Assembly: GCA_947624085.1 (NCBI GenBank)
Contig: CANQIK010000009.1
Coordinates: 1 to 41,717 of the forward strand
Direction: 5' to 3'
DNA from: an uncultured Bacilli bacterium
Lineage (GTDB): Bacteria > Bacillota_I > Bacilli_A > RF39 > UBA660
Length of the DNA stretch: 41,717 bases
This document shows, piece after piece, positions 28,515-37,708 of the stretch. The first letter of the stretch is position 1; every line of letters begins with the position of its first letter. The position numbers were made by a program, and so were the translations under genes. The notes beneath the pieces were generated by a model that searched no databases, was not told the DNA's origin, and worked only from the letters and a program-made list of their open reading frames with translations.

Positions 28515-30039
28515 AGACCGTATAACCCTACATCCCGTTATAACTTTTATAATTTTGGTGGCAATATCTGTTGTTTTAAGTGGTGTTTTGGCTTTATTTA
28601 ATATTTCCTTTTCCCATCCTATTGTTAATGAAGCAAGAATGGAATATATATCTGTTACCGAGTCTGTTAATTCGTTATTTAGTTTAAGTGGTATAAAATA
28701 TATATTTTCAAATACCGTAGCTAATTTTGCCAATTTTACTGTTCTTTCCCATTTGATAATTGTTCTTCTTGGTATTGGTATTATGGACTATTCAGGCTTT
28801 TTAAAAACTATGATAGGTGTTCTTACTAAAAAAGCTAAGAAAAATGTTATAACATTTGTAATTGTTTTTATCTGCGTTATATCATCGATTATTGATAACA
28901 TTCCTTTTATTGCTTTTATTCCTCTTGCAGCTCTTATTTTTAAATATGGTAAAAGGAATCCAAATATTGGAATTATTGCTTCCTTTGCGGCACTTACGTG
29001 TGGTTATGGGCTATCGATAACTTTAACAAGTATTGATTCAACATTAGCAAGTCTTACTAAACTTGCTGCTAGTGTTATGAATACAAGTTATACTATTGGG
29101 GCTTTTTCAATGATATTTATTATGCTAGTAGCTATCGTGTTAATAAGTGCTATTATTACTTATGTAACTGAAAATATTATTGCTAAAAGATTGCCATCAT
29201 ATGATTTTGAAGAAACGGAAATTCTAACCGAAAGAAAACTAACTAAAGCGCAAATAAGAGGCCTTTTATTAGCAGGCTTTGCAGGTTTTATCTATCTAAT
29301 AATATTTATTTATAATATTATACCAGGGCTTCCATTATCCGGAAACTTCTTAAATAAAACAGCGGAATTATATATTGATAAATTATTTGGCCCTGATTCA
29401 TTTTTTAGTAATGGTTCAGTATTCATCATAACCTTATTATTCATTATTTGGGGCTTATTTTATGGTATTGGTGCTAAAACAATCAAAAGTAATCGGGAAG
29501 CGGTTACCGCTTTAGGATACAGTTTAAATGGAATGGGTAAAACAATAATGTATATTTTTGCTGCTTCAACATTTATCAGTATTTTTAAACAAACTAATAT
29601 TGGTAATGTGCTTGTAGCAGGATTATCCAATCTTATTTCATCTTCTGGCTTTACGGGATTACCGCTTGTTATCCTGTTATTTGCGTGTAGTGCCTTGGGA
29701 ACAATATTTATGCCGGGTACTGTTAATAAATGGACGATAATGTCAGCTCAAGTAGTTCCAACTTTCTTAAGCTCAGGTTTATCTGGCGAGTTTGCCCAAG
29801 TGATATTAAGATTTGGTGAATCTGTTACCCTTGGCTTAACACCAGTTTTTGCTTATTTTATTGTTTATTTAGCTTATTTAGAAAAATATAGTCAAGAAGA
29901 AAATGCTTTAAGACTTAGTACGGTAATTAAATATCAAGTACCATACTCAATTGCGACAGGATTTATCCTTTTAGTAATTTTAGTAATTTGGTATTTAATA
30001 GGATTACCTCTAGGTATTGGAGGAGCTATTGCTGTTTAG
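28492..30039 (+). CDS. AbgT-family (p-aminobenzoyl-glutamate-type) transporter
   Basis: 515 aa membrane protein; HPVITFIILVAISVVLSGVLALFNISFSHP, SLFSLSGIKYIFSNTVANFANFTVLSHLIIVLLGIGIMDYSGFL, FMPGTVNKWTIMSAQVVP. Confidence 0.8.
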   Translation: MKKRKKNKDRITLHPVITFIILVAISVVLSGVLALFNISFSHPIVNEARMEYISVTESVNSLFSLSGIKYIFSNTVANFANFTVLSHLIIVLLGIGIMDYSGFLKTMIGVLTKKAKKNVITFVIVFICVISSIIDNIPFIAFIPLAALIFKYGKRNPNIGIIASFAALTCGYGLSITLTSIDSTLASLTKLAASVMNTSYTIGAFSMIFIMLVAIVLISAIITYVTENIIAKRLPSYDFEETEILTERKLTKAQIRGLLLAGFAGFIYLIIFIYNIIPGLPLSGNFLNKTAELYIDKLFGPDSFFSNGSVFIITLLFIIWGLFYGIGAKTIKSNREAVTALGYSLNGMGKTIMYIFAASTFISIFKQTNIGNVLVAGLSNLISSSGFTGLPLVILLFACSALGTIFMPGTVNKWTIMSAQVVPTFLSSGLSGEFAQVILRFGESVTLGLTPVFAYFIVYLAYLEKYSQEENALRLSTVIKYQVPYSIATGFILLVILVIWYLIGLPLGIGGAIAV

Positions 30040-30054
30040 AAAGGATAGGGGATT

Positions 30055-31155
30055 ATGGCTTTAAAAGCAGGCATAGTAGGTCTTCCTAATGTTGGGAAAT
30101 CTACTTTATTTAATGCTATTACAAAGAAAAATATTGTAGCAGCAAATTATCCTTTTGCTACAATTGAACCTAATGTTGGTATTGTTGAGGTTCCGGATCA
30201 AAGATTAGATTTTTTAAATGAAATGTATGAGCCTAAAAGTTTAGTGCCTACTACATATGAATTTATTGATATTGCTGGGTTAGTCGCAGGTGCTTCCCAT
30301 GGTGAGGGCTTAGGTAATAAATTTTTATCACATATAAGAGAAGTAGACGCCATTGTTGAAGTGGTTAGATGTTTTGATAATCCCGAAATTACTCATGTAG
30401 CAGGATCAACTGATCCGCTTCGTGATATTGATATTATTAATATTGAACTTGTTTTATCGGATTTAGAAATTATCCAAAATCGGCTTGGCAAAATTGAAAA
30501 AAAAGCCCAAGCTACCCGTGATAAAGACGCTTTAGCGGAAGTTGCTTTACTAAAAAAATTAGAAACGGCTCTTATGCAAAATATTCCTATAAGAAGATTA
30601 GATCTTACTAAAGAAGAAGCTCTTTTAATTAAAAACTTTAATTTGATTACCGCTAAAAAGGTAATATATGCTGCTAATGTTGATGAAGATACGGTAGCAG
30701 TAGGCGAAAATGAATATACTAAAAAAGTTCAAGAATATGCAAGTGGTGAGGGCTCAGCAGTAGTTGTTATTTGTGCTAAGATGGAAGAAGAATTATCCTC
30801 ATTTGATGAAGCAGAAAAAAAAGAATATTTAAAAGAAATGGGTGTAACTAATTCAGGTTTAGATAAATTAATTTATGCTACATATGACTTATTAGGATTA
30901 TCAACTTTCTTTACAAGTGGAAAAGATGAAGTAAGAGCTTGGACTTTTATTAAAGGAACAAAAGCTCCGTCTTGTGCTGGCATTATTCATTCTGATTTTG
31001 AAAGAGGTTTTATTAAAGCTGAAGTTATGAGCTTTGATGATTTGCAAAAATATGGAAGCGAGGCTAAAGTAAAAGAAGCAGGTCGTTTACGTTTAGAGGG
31101 TAAAGACTATGTAATGCAAGATGGCGACATCTGTTACTTTAGATTTAATGTATAA
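30055..31155 (+). CDS. ychF: ribosome-associated GTPase/ATPase YchF
   Basis: KAGIVGLPNVGKSTLFNAITK, NYPFATIEPNVGIVEVPD, IDIAGLVAGASHGEGLGNKFLSHIREVDAI. Confidence 0.97.
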   Translation: MALKAGIVGLPNVGKSTLFNAITKKNIVAANYPFATIEPNVGIVEVPDQRLDFLNEMYEPKSLVPTTYEFIDIAGLVAGASHGEGLGNKFLSHIREVDAIVEVVRCFDNPEITHVAGSTDPLRDIDIINIELVLSDLEIIQNRLGKIEKKAQATRDKDALAEVALLKKLETALMQNIPIRRLDLTKEEALLIKNFNLITAKKVIYAANVDEDTVAVGENEYTKKVQEYASGEGSAVVVICAKMEEELSSFDEAEKKEYLKEMGVTNSGLDKLIYATYDLLGLSTFFTSGKDEVRAWTFIKGTKAPSCAGIIHSDFERGFIKAEVMSFDDLQKYGSEAKVKEAGRLRLEGKDYVMQDGDICYFRFNV

Positions 31156-32291
31156 TGAGCAAGGTAGATATTTATAAATGTAATTCATATGAGGAAAAAG
31201 ATGTTAAGCCTATTATTGAAAAAATAGTAGACTTTTATGATGAACTTAAAAATATAAAACCCGGTACTAAAGTAGTAATAAAAGCTAATTTAGTTAGTGC
31301 TATGTCGCCGGATAAAGGGGCAACTACCCATCCTAGTTTACTTAAATATTTAAGTGCGTATCTTCTTGAAAAAGGGTGTAGTGTTACAATAGGTGATAGT
31401 CCGGGTGGAGTATATACTAAGCCTTATTTAAATGCGGTATATAATGCCACGGGTATGAAAGAAACAAATGCTAAGCTAAATGATAATTTTGCAATAAAGA
31501 AAGTTACCTATAAAGATGCCGAAATATTAAAAACTTTTGAGTATACTGCATATTTAGATGACGCTGATATATTAATTAATTTTTCAAAGCTTAAAACACA
31601 TGGCATGATGGGAATGAGTGCGGCAGTAAAAAACTTGTTTGGAACTATTCCAGGAACTATAAAGCCTGAGTATCACTATCGCTTTCCTAAACATGAAGAT
31701 TTTGCTAATATGTTAATAGATTTAAATACATATTTTAAAATGCCCATTAATATAATTGATGCCATAGTTGGTATGGAAGGTAACGGACCTACTGCGGGAA
31801 AGGCTAGAGCAATAGGCTGTGTTTTAACAAGTCGTAATCCATTTGAACTTGATTATGTTGCCAGCAAAATAATTGGTTTGCAACCTGAAGAAGTGGAAAC
31901 TATTAATCAGTCTATCAAAAGAAAATTATGCGATATAGAAAATATTACTATTAATGATGATATAAATAAATACTTCATTAAAGATTTTGCTTTAATAAAA
32001 ACCCATTCTTTAAGATTTATGAGTGATAAAAACGGCATAGTTTCAAAATGTTTATCTACTGCTTCTGATAAGATATTTGCTAACAAGCCAGAATGCAAAA
32101 AGAAAAAATGTATTGGCTGTGGAAAATGTGCTAATATTTGCCCAATGAAAGCTATAACCATGGTAGATAAAAAGCCTCATATCGATAGAAGCAAATGTAT
32201 TAAATGTTATTGTTGCCAAGAATTTTGCCCGGTAGGAGCTATGCAAGTTAAATCATCGCTCATCATGAAAGTTTTACATCGCCATAAGTAA
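31155..32291 (+). CDS. DUF362 domain protein with C-terminal 2x[4Fe-4S] ferredoxin domain
   Basis: GTKVVIKANLVSAMSPDKGATTHPSLL, KTHGMMGMSAAVKNLFGTIPG; CIGCGKCANICPMKAI and CIKCYCCQEFCPVGAM. Confidence 0.92.
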   Translation: MSKVDIYKCNSYEEKDVKPIIEKIVDFYDELKNIKPGTKVVIKANLVSAMSPDKGATTHPSLLKYLSAYLLEKGCSVTIGDSPGGVYTKPYLNAVYNATGMKETNAKLNDNFAIKKVTYKDAEILKTFEYTAYLDDADILINFSKLKTHGMMGMSAAVKNLFGTIPGTIKPEYHYRFPKHEDFANMLIDLNTYFKMPINIIDAIVGMEGNGPTAGKARAIGCVLTSRNPFELDYVASKIIGLQPEEVETINQSIKRKLCDIENITINDDINKYFIKDFALIKTHSLRFMSDKNGIVSKCLSTASDKIFANKPECKKKKCIGCGKCANICPMKAITMVDKKPHIDRSKCIKCYCCQEFCPVGAMQVKSSLIMKVLHRHK

Positions 32292-32322
32292 TAAAATGTG
32301 CTAAAGTGCATTTTATTTTATT
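32291..32322 (+). terminator. terminator between DUF362 gene and yvcK
   Basis: ATAAAATGtgC-taaa-GtgCATTTTAT plus T-rich tail. Confidence 0.6.
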
Positions 32323-32351
32323 ATATGGTAAAATATTGTTGTGATTTGCAT

Positions 32352-33305
32352 ATGAAGAAGATTGTTATTTTTGGTGGAGGTTCTGGCCTTTCCCAAATTC
32401 TTAAGGGCATAAAATTATTCCCTGTTGATATAACCGCTGTGGTAGCAGTTTCAGATAATGGCGCCTCGACAGGAAAGCTTCGTGAAGAGTTAAACATTCC
32501 TGCTGTTGGCGATATTACTAAAGTCATGGTATCTATGTCAAATGCAAGTGAAGATGTAATTAATTTAATGAACTATCGGTTCAAAAATGAAAGTGTGTAT
32601 AATCATTCGATAAAAAATTTACTATTAACAGCTCTTTTAGATATGCACGGCAATTTTGCTAACAGTCTTCCCGTGCTTGAAAAGATATTAGATATCGAAA
32701 ATGGCAAAGTTTTACCTTTAACAGAAGATTCGGTAGATTTAATTGGCATTGCTACTGATGGGCAAGAAATATACGGAGAAAGCGAAGTTACCCATTCATT
32801 AGCTAAAATTAAAGGTTTAAAATATAGTAAACCTATTAATGTTAATACTAAAGTTTTAAAAGCTATTAAAGAAGCTGATTTGATAATTATATCTTCCGGA
32901 AGTTTATACACTAGTATTTTACCTCATTTAATTAGTAAAGATATAGTAGAAGCTATTCAAAATAGTAAAGCTAAAACTATGTATATATGTAATCTATTTA
33001 CTCAACCTGGAGAGACAGATGGTTTTAAAGTATCCGATCATATAAAAATTTTAGAAAAATATTTAGGAAAAAATGCTATTGATGCCGTTGTTGCTAATTC
33101 TAAACCTATGAGCAGTAAACTTGCGCAAAAATATTCCAATAAAGAGCAAAAAGATCCTGTTATACTAGATAAAAAAGAATTAGATAAAATGAATATTCAT
33201 GTCATAAGTGATATTTTATATAAAATTGAAGATGGCTTTTATCGCCATGATTCTTTAAAAGTAGGATATTTAGTATTCTCATACTTAATGGAAGGTAAGA
33301 AATGA
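32352..33305 (+). CDS. yvcK: YvcK family (gluconeogenesis factor / CofD-like) protein
   Basis: KKIVIFGGGSGLSQILKGIK...VAVSDNGASTGKLREELNIPAVGDITKVMVSMS; start refined to ATG 32352. Confidence 0.94.
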   Translation: MKKIVIFGGGSGLSQILKGIKLFPVDITAVVAVSDNGASTGKLREELNIPAVGDITKVMVSMSNASEDVINLMNYRFKNESVYNHSIKNLLLTALLDMHGNFANSLPVLEKILDIENGKVLPLTEDSVDLIGIATDGQEIYGESEVTHSLAKIKGLKYSKPINVNTKVLKAIKEADLIIISSGSLYTSILPHLISKDIVEAIQNSKAKTMYICNLFTQPGETDGFKVSDHIKILEKYLGKNAIDAVVANSKPMSSKLAQKYSNKEQKDPVILDKKELDKMNIHVISDILYKIEDGFYRHDSLKVGYLVFSYLMEGKK

Positions 33306-34210
33306 CATTTACAACATCACTTAAAGAAGAATTATCTAAAAATGATTTTAGCTTAATTGAGGCTCGTTATGAATTAGAGGCTTTCATTAAATGCAGTGGG
33401 AAAATCAAATCAGATATAAAATTAACTCTGGAAAATGCTTCTGTAGCTCGGAAGATTTATAAAGAAATAAAAATGGTTTATGATATAAGTCCTACGATTA
33501 CGGTACGATTACAAAGACGATTTCGGGTAAAACAAATATATATTTTAACACTTAAAGATAAGGTGCAGTTTATTACTGATGATTTAAATTTATCCCGTAT
33601 GACCAGTGCTCCTAATGTTAATGAAGAAAAGATTGCCTTTTTACAAGGAGCCTTTTTAGCGTGTGGTAACATTTCTAACCCGCAGACAAGTGGATATCAC
33701 TTAGAATTTATTTGTAACAATACAGCAATGGCTAAAACAATACAAAGACTATTAAATGATTTTAACTTAAATGCTAAAATAGTTGAAAGAGGATATAAGT
33801 ACATTGTTTACTTAAAGTCTAGTGATAGTATAAGTGATCTATTAAGACTTTTTAAAGCTACATCAGCGCTTTTCTTTTTCGAAGATGTCAGAATTTATCG
33901 CGACCATAAAAATATGGTAAATAGATTAAATAATTGTGAAATATCTAATCAAACTCGAAGTATTGAAACTGGAATGAAACAGCTTGAAACCATAAAGTTT
34001 ATAAAAGAGCATGATTTAGAGGATCTTTTTGATGAAAATACCCGTATCGTACTCGAGGCAAGAGAGAAATATCCGGAATCGTCTCTTTCGGAACTCGCCG
34101 AAATCATTACTTTGGAGTATAATTATAAAATAGGTAAGTCAGGAGTAAATCATCATTTTATCAAAATAAGTAATTTAGTAAAGAGGTATAAAGAGAATAA
34201 TGAACATTAA
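33302..34210 (+). CDS. whiA: DNA-binding protein WhiA
   Basis: FTTSLKEELSK...FLQGAFLACGNISNPQTSGYHLEF...YPESSLSELAEII...KSGVNHHFIKI. Confidence 0.94.
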   Translation: MTFTTSLKEELSKNDFSLIEARYELEAFIKCSGKIKSDIKLTLENASVARKIYKEIKMVYDISPTITVRLQRRFRVKQIYILTLKDKVQFITDDLNLSRMTSAPNVNEEKIAFLQGAFLACGNISNPQTSGYHLEFICNNTAMAKTIQRLLNDFNLNAKIVERGYKYIVYLKSSDSISDLLRLFKATSALFFFEDVRIYRDHKNMVNRLNNCEISNQTRSIETGMKQLETIKFIKEHDLEDLFDENTRIVLEAREKYPESSLSELAEIITLEYNYKIGKSGVNHHFIKISNLVKRYKENNEH

Positions 34211-34649
34211 TCGTAATATTAATACTACTATAATCACAGATAATAATTTGCAAGTTCTTGAACATTTTCAAGGCGATAAAATTATTTCTTTTCCTATGAA
34301 CTTAAAACTGATTGACTCTGATTTTGTGGTCTTTAATGATGTTTTACGCTACTTAAAAGAAAGTGATTTACAAAAGTTATTAAAAAAACTCGAAAATAAT
34401 AATATTCATTTTGTAAATATCACCTCTAGAGTAGAAGAAGCTTTATATTCCCAAAGGATGATTGTTTATACCGAAAATAAGGTGCAAATTGAAGGGCCGG
34501 TTGTAAGTGTCTTAAAAGAAGAGGGTATATTAAAAAAATTGGGCTTTGCTTTACCATTTATATATGATTTATCTTTACAATTAAATTATTATGGTCTTAT
34601 CGATTCCATCTATTTAGATGAGAAAGTATTGGTGGATAAATTATGGTAG
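34200..34649 (+). CDS. degenerate EcfA1-like ABC ATPase fragment (no P-loop), putative
   Basis: C-terminal half resembles an ECF ATPase from Walker B/H-loop onward: IHFVNITSRVEEALYSQRMIVYTENKVQIEGPVVSVLKEEGILKKLGFALPFIYDLSLQLNYYGL; first of two such ORFs upstream of truA. Confidence 0.6.
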   Translation: MNINRNINTTIITDNNLQVLEHFQGDKIISFPMNLKLIDSDFVVFNDVLRYLKESDLQKLLKKLENNNIHFVNITSRVEEALYSQRMIVYTENKVQIEGPVVSVLKEEGILKKLGFALPFIYDLSLQLNYYGLIDSIYLDEKVLVDKLW

Positions 34650-35188
34650 AAGATTTATTAAAATTGCAATTCAATATTATAGGAGTTGTTACACCTCGGA
34701 TTAATTTGCCAACCTATTCCAAAGACTTAACTAAGGTGGTTACCTATAAGCCAGAAGAAAGCCTGAAAATTGCTAATCTTACGATAAAAGATTTAGACAA
34801 TCTATCAACAAAAGATTTTAGTAAATTGCAACTAGCCGTTTCCCTTGGCGATGACCCTATAGTTTTATATGATTTTTCTAAAGGAATGAACCGTAAAGAC
34901 TTAAATTATTTTAAAATAGTATTTAAAAGAATTACTAAACATAACCGAAAAATAATTTTAGTATCTAGAGATATTGATTTTTTAGCTATGATGTGTGATC
35001 ATTTTGTAGTGTATAATAATCACATCGTTTATGCTACTGATAATATATTTGATGATCGTTTATATAAATACATTGATATGCCTAAGATAGTTAGCTTTAT
35101 TAAATATGCAAATAGTAAAGGAGCTAACTTAAATGAAACAACCGATATTAATGAATTAATGAAAGATATTTATCGGAGGCTACAATGA
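34643..35188 (+). CDS. degenerate EcfA2-like ABC ATPase (no P-loop), putative
   Basis: LSTKDFSKLQLAVSLGDDPIVLYDFSKGMNRKDLNYFKIVFKRI...KIILVSRDIDFLAMMCDHFVVYNNHIVYATDNIF...IDMPKIVSFIKYANSKG parallels LSGGQ...VLDEPT.GLD...VTHDM...aDrvivm..G.i...g....F...lglp.i..l...l; ATGA overlap with truA. Confidence 0.62.
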   Translation: MVEDLLKLQFNIIGVVTPRINLPTYSKDLTKVVTYKPEESLKIANLTIKDLDNLSTKDFSKLQLAVSLGDDPIVLYDFSKGMNRKDLNYFKIVFKRITKHNRKIILVSRDIDFLAMMCDHFVVYNNHIVYATDNIFDDRLYKYIDMPKIVSFIKYANSKGANLNETTDINELMKDIYRRLQ

Positions 35189-35904
35189 GAATCAAATTGG
35201 AATTTAGTTATGATGGTTCAAAATTTAATGGCTTTCAAAGACAAAATAATGCGCGCTCTATCCAAGGTGAAATTGAAAAAGCATTAAGTGATATTTATCA
35301 TGATAAGATAGAGATAAAAGGAGCAGGCCGAACTGACGCGGGAGTTCATGCAATAAATCAGTGTGCTCATTTTGATGCTACAGCAGATGTGCCCAAATTA
35401 AAAGAGAAGCTTAATGATTTGTTAAATCCCGACATCGTTATTAAAAATGCTTCTAAAACTTCTTATAATTTTCATGCTAGATATGGGGCTAAGAAAAAAG
35501 AATATGTTTATAAAATTAATTTAGGCCCTTTTCAAGCTTCTTTAAATGATTATTATTTTCAACCTCATTTTAAGTTAGACGTTAAAGCAATGAAAAAAGC
35601 GTCAAAGTTATTTATAGGAACATATGATTTCCGTAATTTTGTAGCAGGTGAAAAAGATGATACTATAACTACTATTTATGACATAAAATTTAAAGAAAGA
35701 TTAGGTAAACTAGAAATCAGTTTTATTGGTAGTGGCTTTTATCGCTATATGGTTCGTAACCTAGTAGGAGCATTAATTGAAATTGGAAAATATAAAATAA
35801 ATGAAGACACTATAAAGCAAATGTTATTTAATCCTAATGAAGCTAAAAGTTTACCTACAGCTCCTAGTGAAGGTCTTTATTTAAAGAAAATATGGTATAA
35901 ATGA
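35185..35904 (+). CDS. truA: tRNA pseudouridine(38-40) synthase TruA
   Basis: RIKLEFSYDGSKFNGFQRQNNARSIQGEIEKALS...GAGRTDAGVHAINQCAHFD...GSGFYRYMVRNLVGALIEIG. Confidence 0.96.
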   Translation: MRIKLEFSYDGSKFNGFQRQNNARSIQGEIEKALSDIYHDKIEIKGAGRTDAGVHAINQCAHFDATADVPKLKEKLNDLLNPDIVIKNASKTSYNFHARYGAKKKEYVYKINLGPFQASLNDYYFQPHFKLDVKAMKKASKLFIGTYDFRNFVAGEKDDTITTIYDIKFKERLGKLEISFIGSGFYRYMVRNLVGALIEIGKYKINEDTIKQMLFNPNEAKSLPTAPSEGLYLKKIWYK

Positions 35905-35955
35905 TAAATAACTTGAATTATTATGCATAAAATAGTGTTTTTTGTTAGATTTTAA

Positions 35956-35984
35956 TTGACTTTTAGGGCTGTTTTTCATATAAT
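35956..35984 (+). promoter_or_regulatory. sigma-A type promoter for rplM-rpsI
   Basis: TTGACT (35956-35961), 17-nt spacer, TATAAT (35979-35984). Confidence 0.8.
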
Positions 35985-35990
35985 TTTAAA

Positions 35991-36060
35991 TGGTACATTT
36001 TATTTATGAACTAGTTAAGCGTGGGAAACTGAAGCTAGGGATTAATGAAAGGAATTATAT
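35991..36060 (+). ncRNA. candidate L13 leader (r-protein autoregulatory leader)
   Basis: Transcribed leader with gaactagttaagcgtgggaaactgaagctaggg, where AGTT/AACT and CTAG/CTAG can pair, just upstream of rplM. Confidence 0.45.
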
Positions 36061-36489
36061 ATGAAATCATTTATGCAAACAAAAGAAAATATCAAAAGAG
36101 ATTGGTATGTAATTGATGCTGAGGGACAAACTTTAGGACGCGTTGCTACTAAAGCTGCTCATATTCTCAGAGGAAAACACAAACCAACTTATACTCCATA
36201 TGTTGATTGTGGAGATTATGTTATAATCATTAATGCTGCAAAAGCTGTCTTAACAGGAAACAAACTTGAAGATAAGAAATATTATAATCACTCTGGTTAT
36301 CCTGGGGGATTAAGAGTAAGAAATGCTAAGACAATGATTAACGATTATCCTGAAGAAATGATGGAAAGAGCTGTTAAAGGTATGCTTCCTCATAATAGCT
36401 TAGGTAGAGCAATGGGTAAGAAATTATTCGTATATCGTGATGAAAATCATAAACATGAAGCTCAAAAACCAAGCAAGATGGAAATATAA
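36061..36489 (+). CDS. rplM: 50S ribosomal protein L13
   Basis: [48 protein letters not shown]...[18 protein letters not shown]. Confidence 0.97.
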   Translation: MKSFMQTKENIKRDWYVIDAEGQTLGRVATKAAHILRGKHKPTYTPYVDCGDYVIIINAAKAVLTGNKLEDKKYYNHSGYPGGLRVRNAKTMINDYPEEMMERAVKGMLPHNSLGRAMGKKLFVYRDENHKHEAQKPSKMEI

Positions 36490-36501
36490 TAGGGAGGAAA
36501 T

Positions 36502-36921
36502 ATGGCAAATAAACAAGTATGGACTGCAACCGGTAGAAGAAAGCAAAGTATTGCAAAAGTAACTTTAACTGGTGGTACTGGTAATATAACTGTTAATGGT
36601 GTTGATGTTAATGAATATATGCCTTATCAAACATTAGTTATGGATTTAACTCAACCTTTAGTTCTAACTGATAACTTAAATCGTTTTGATATTGACGTTG
36701 TAGTTACAGGCGGTGGATTTTCTGGACAAACTGGTGCTATTCGTTTAGGTATAACTAGAGCTTTATTAAAGTTTGATGAAAAGACAGATCAAACAAGAGA
36801 AGATAGTTATAGACATATCTTAAAGAATGCTGGATTTATTACAAGAGATCCAAGAGTTAAAGAAAGAAAGAAATACGGTCTTAAAAAAGCTCGTAGAGCT
36901 CCACAATTCAGTAAACGATAG
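36502..36921 (+). CDS. rpsI: 30S ribosomal protein S9
   Basis: [28 protein letters not shown]...[21 protein letters not shown]...[20 protein letters not shown]. Confidence 0.97.
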   Translation: MANKQVWTATGRRKQSIAKVTLTGGTGNITVNGVDVNEYMPYQTLVMDLTQPLVLTDNLNRFDIDVVVTGGGFSGQTGAIRLGITRALLKFDEKTDQTREDSYRHILKNAGFITRDPRVKERKKYGLKKARRAPQFSKR

Positions 36922-36940
36922 GAAACAATGTTTCTTTATA

Positions 36941-36975
36941 CCTCATAAACTTAAGTGTTTATGGGGTTTTTCTTT
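36941..36975 (+). terminator. rho-independent terminator after rpsI
   Basis: CCTCATAAAC-ttaagt-GTTTATGGGG + TTTTTCTTTT. Confidence 0.85.
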
Positions 36976-37248
36976 TGTTAAGATACTATTAAACATTATA
37001 GAATTTCCCTTGTAGGTAACACTAAAAATAATAAAAAATAGTTTTGAATCAAATAATTAACTCTAACTAGCATGGCCGAGTATAGTAACCAAACAAGAAA
37101 ATAGCATAAAATTAAAAGAATACATAATGTAGTAAATAAAAAGATAATATAGTTATAATGAGTGGTTAAATAGCTAATATTTAATAAATAGCTTGGCACT
37201 AATAAAACTGTATGCTATTATTATAAGCAGAAAGAGATATGATTATTT

Positions 37249-37533
37249 ATGGCTAATATGATAAGTGTAAACATTAATGTAGATAAAAAAATAAAAGATG
37301 AGGCAACAACTATTTTAAAAGGACTAGGCTTAAATATGAGTACATTTATTAATATGGCTTTAACACAAGTAGTTAAACGAAATGGTGTGCCTTTTGAAGT
37401 GGCAAATCCAACACCTAGCAAAGAAATGTTAGAAGCATTAAAAGAATTAAACGAAATGATTGATAATCCCGATAAATATCCTAGATACAATAATAGAGAA
37501 GATTTAAAGAAAGCATTGTTATCCGATGACTAA
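37249..37533 (+). CDS. RelB/DinJ family antitoxin
   Basis: MISVNINVDKKIKDEATTILKGLGLNMSTFINMALTQVVKRNGVPFEV. Confidence 0.9.
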   Translation: MANMISVNINVDKKIKDEATTILKGLGLNMSTFINMALTQVVKRNGVPFEVANPTPSKEMLEALKELNEMIDNPDKYPRYNNREDLKKALLSDD

Positions 37534-37645
37534 CTATAAATATAAGATAGTATTTTCTTCAAAGTTTAAAAAGGCTTTAAAGAAAATGCAAAAGCAAAAT
37601 AAAAATATTGATGAGTTATTAGACGCTAAAAGTATATTGCTATAG
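37526..37645 (+). pseudogene. truncated RelE/YafQ-type toxin
   Basis: MTNYKYKIVFSSKFKKALKKMQKQNKNIDELLDAKSILL* (39 codons), overlapping the antitoxin stop; only the N-terminal part of a YafQ-like toxin remains. Confidence 0.7.
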
Positions 37646-37708
37646 CTATTAAATTTGGAATATTAATCGGTTTCTGTTATAATTTTTATAGAAGATTAAG
37701 GAAATACT

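Noticed and set aside
36827-37015. 62-aa ORF overlapping the rpsI 3' end
   Set aside because: Runs through the rpsI terminator and is out of frame with rpsI; no family.
37016-37248. Possible decayed gene or ncRNA between rpsI and relB
   Set aside because: AT-rich, no clear coding frame, hairpin or repeat beyond chance.
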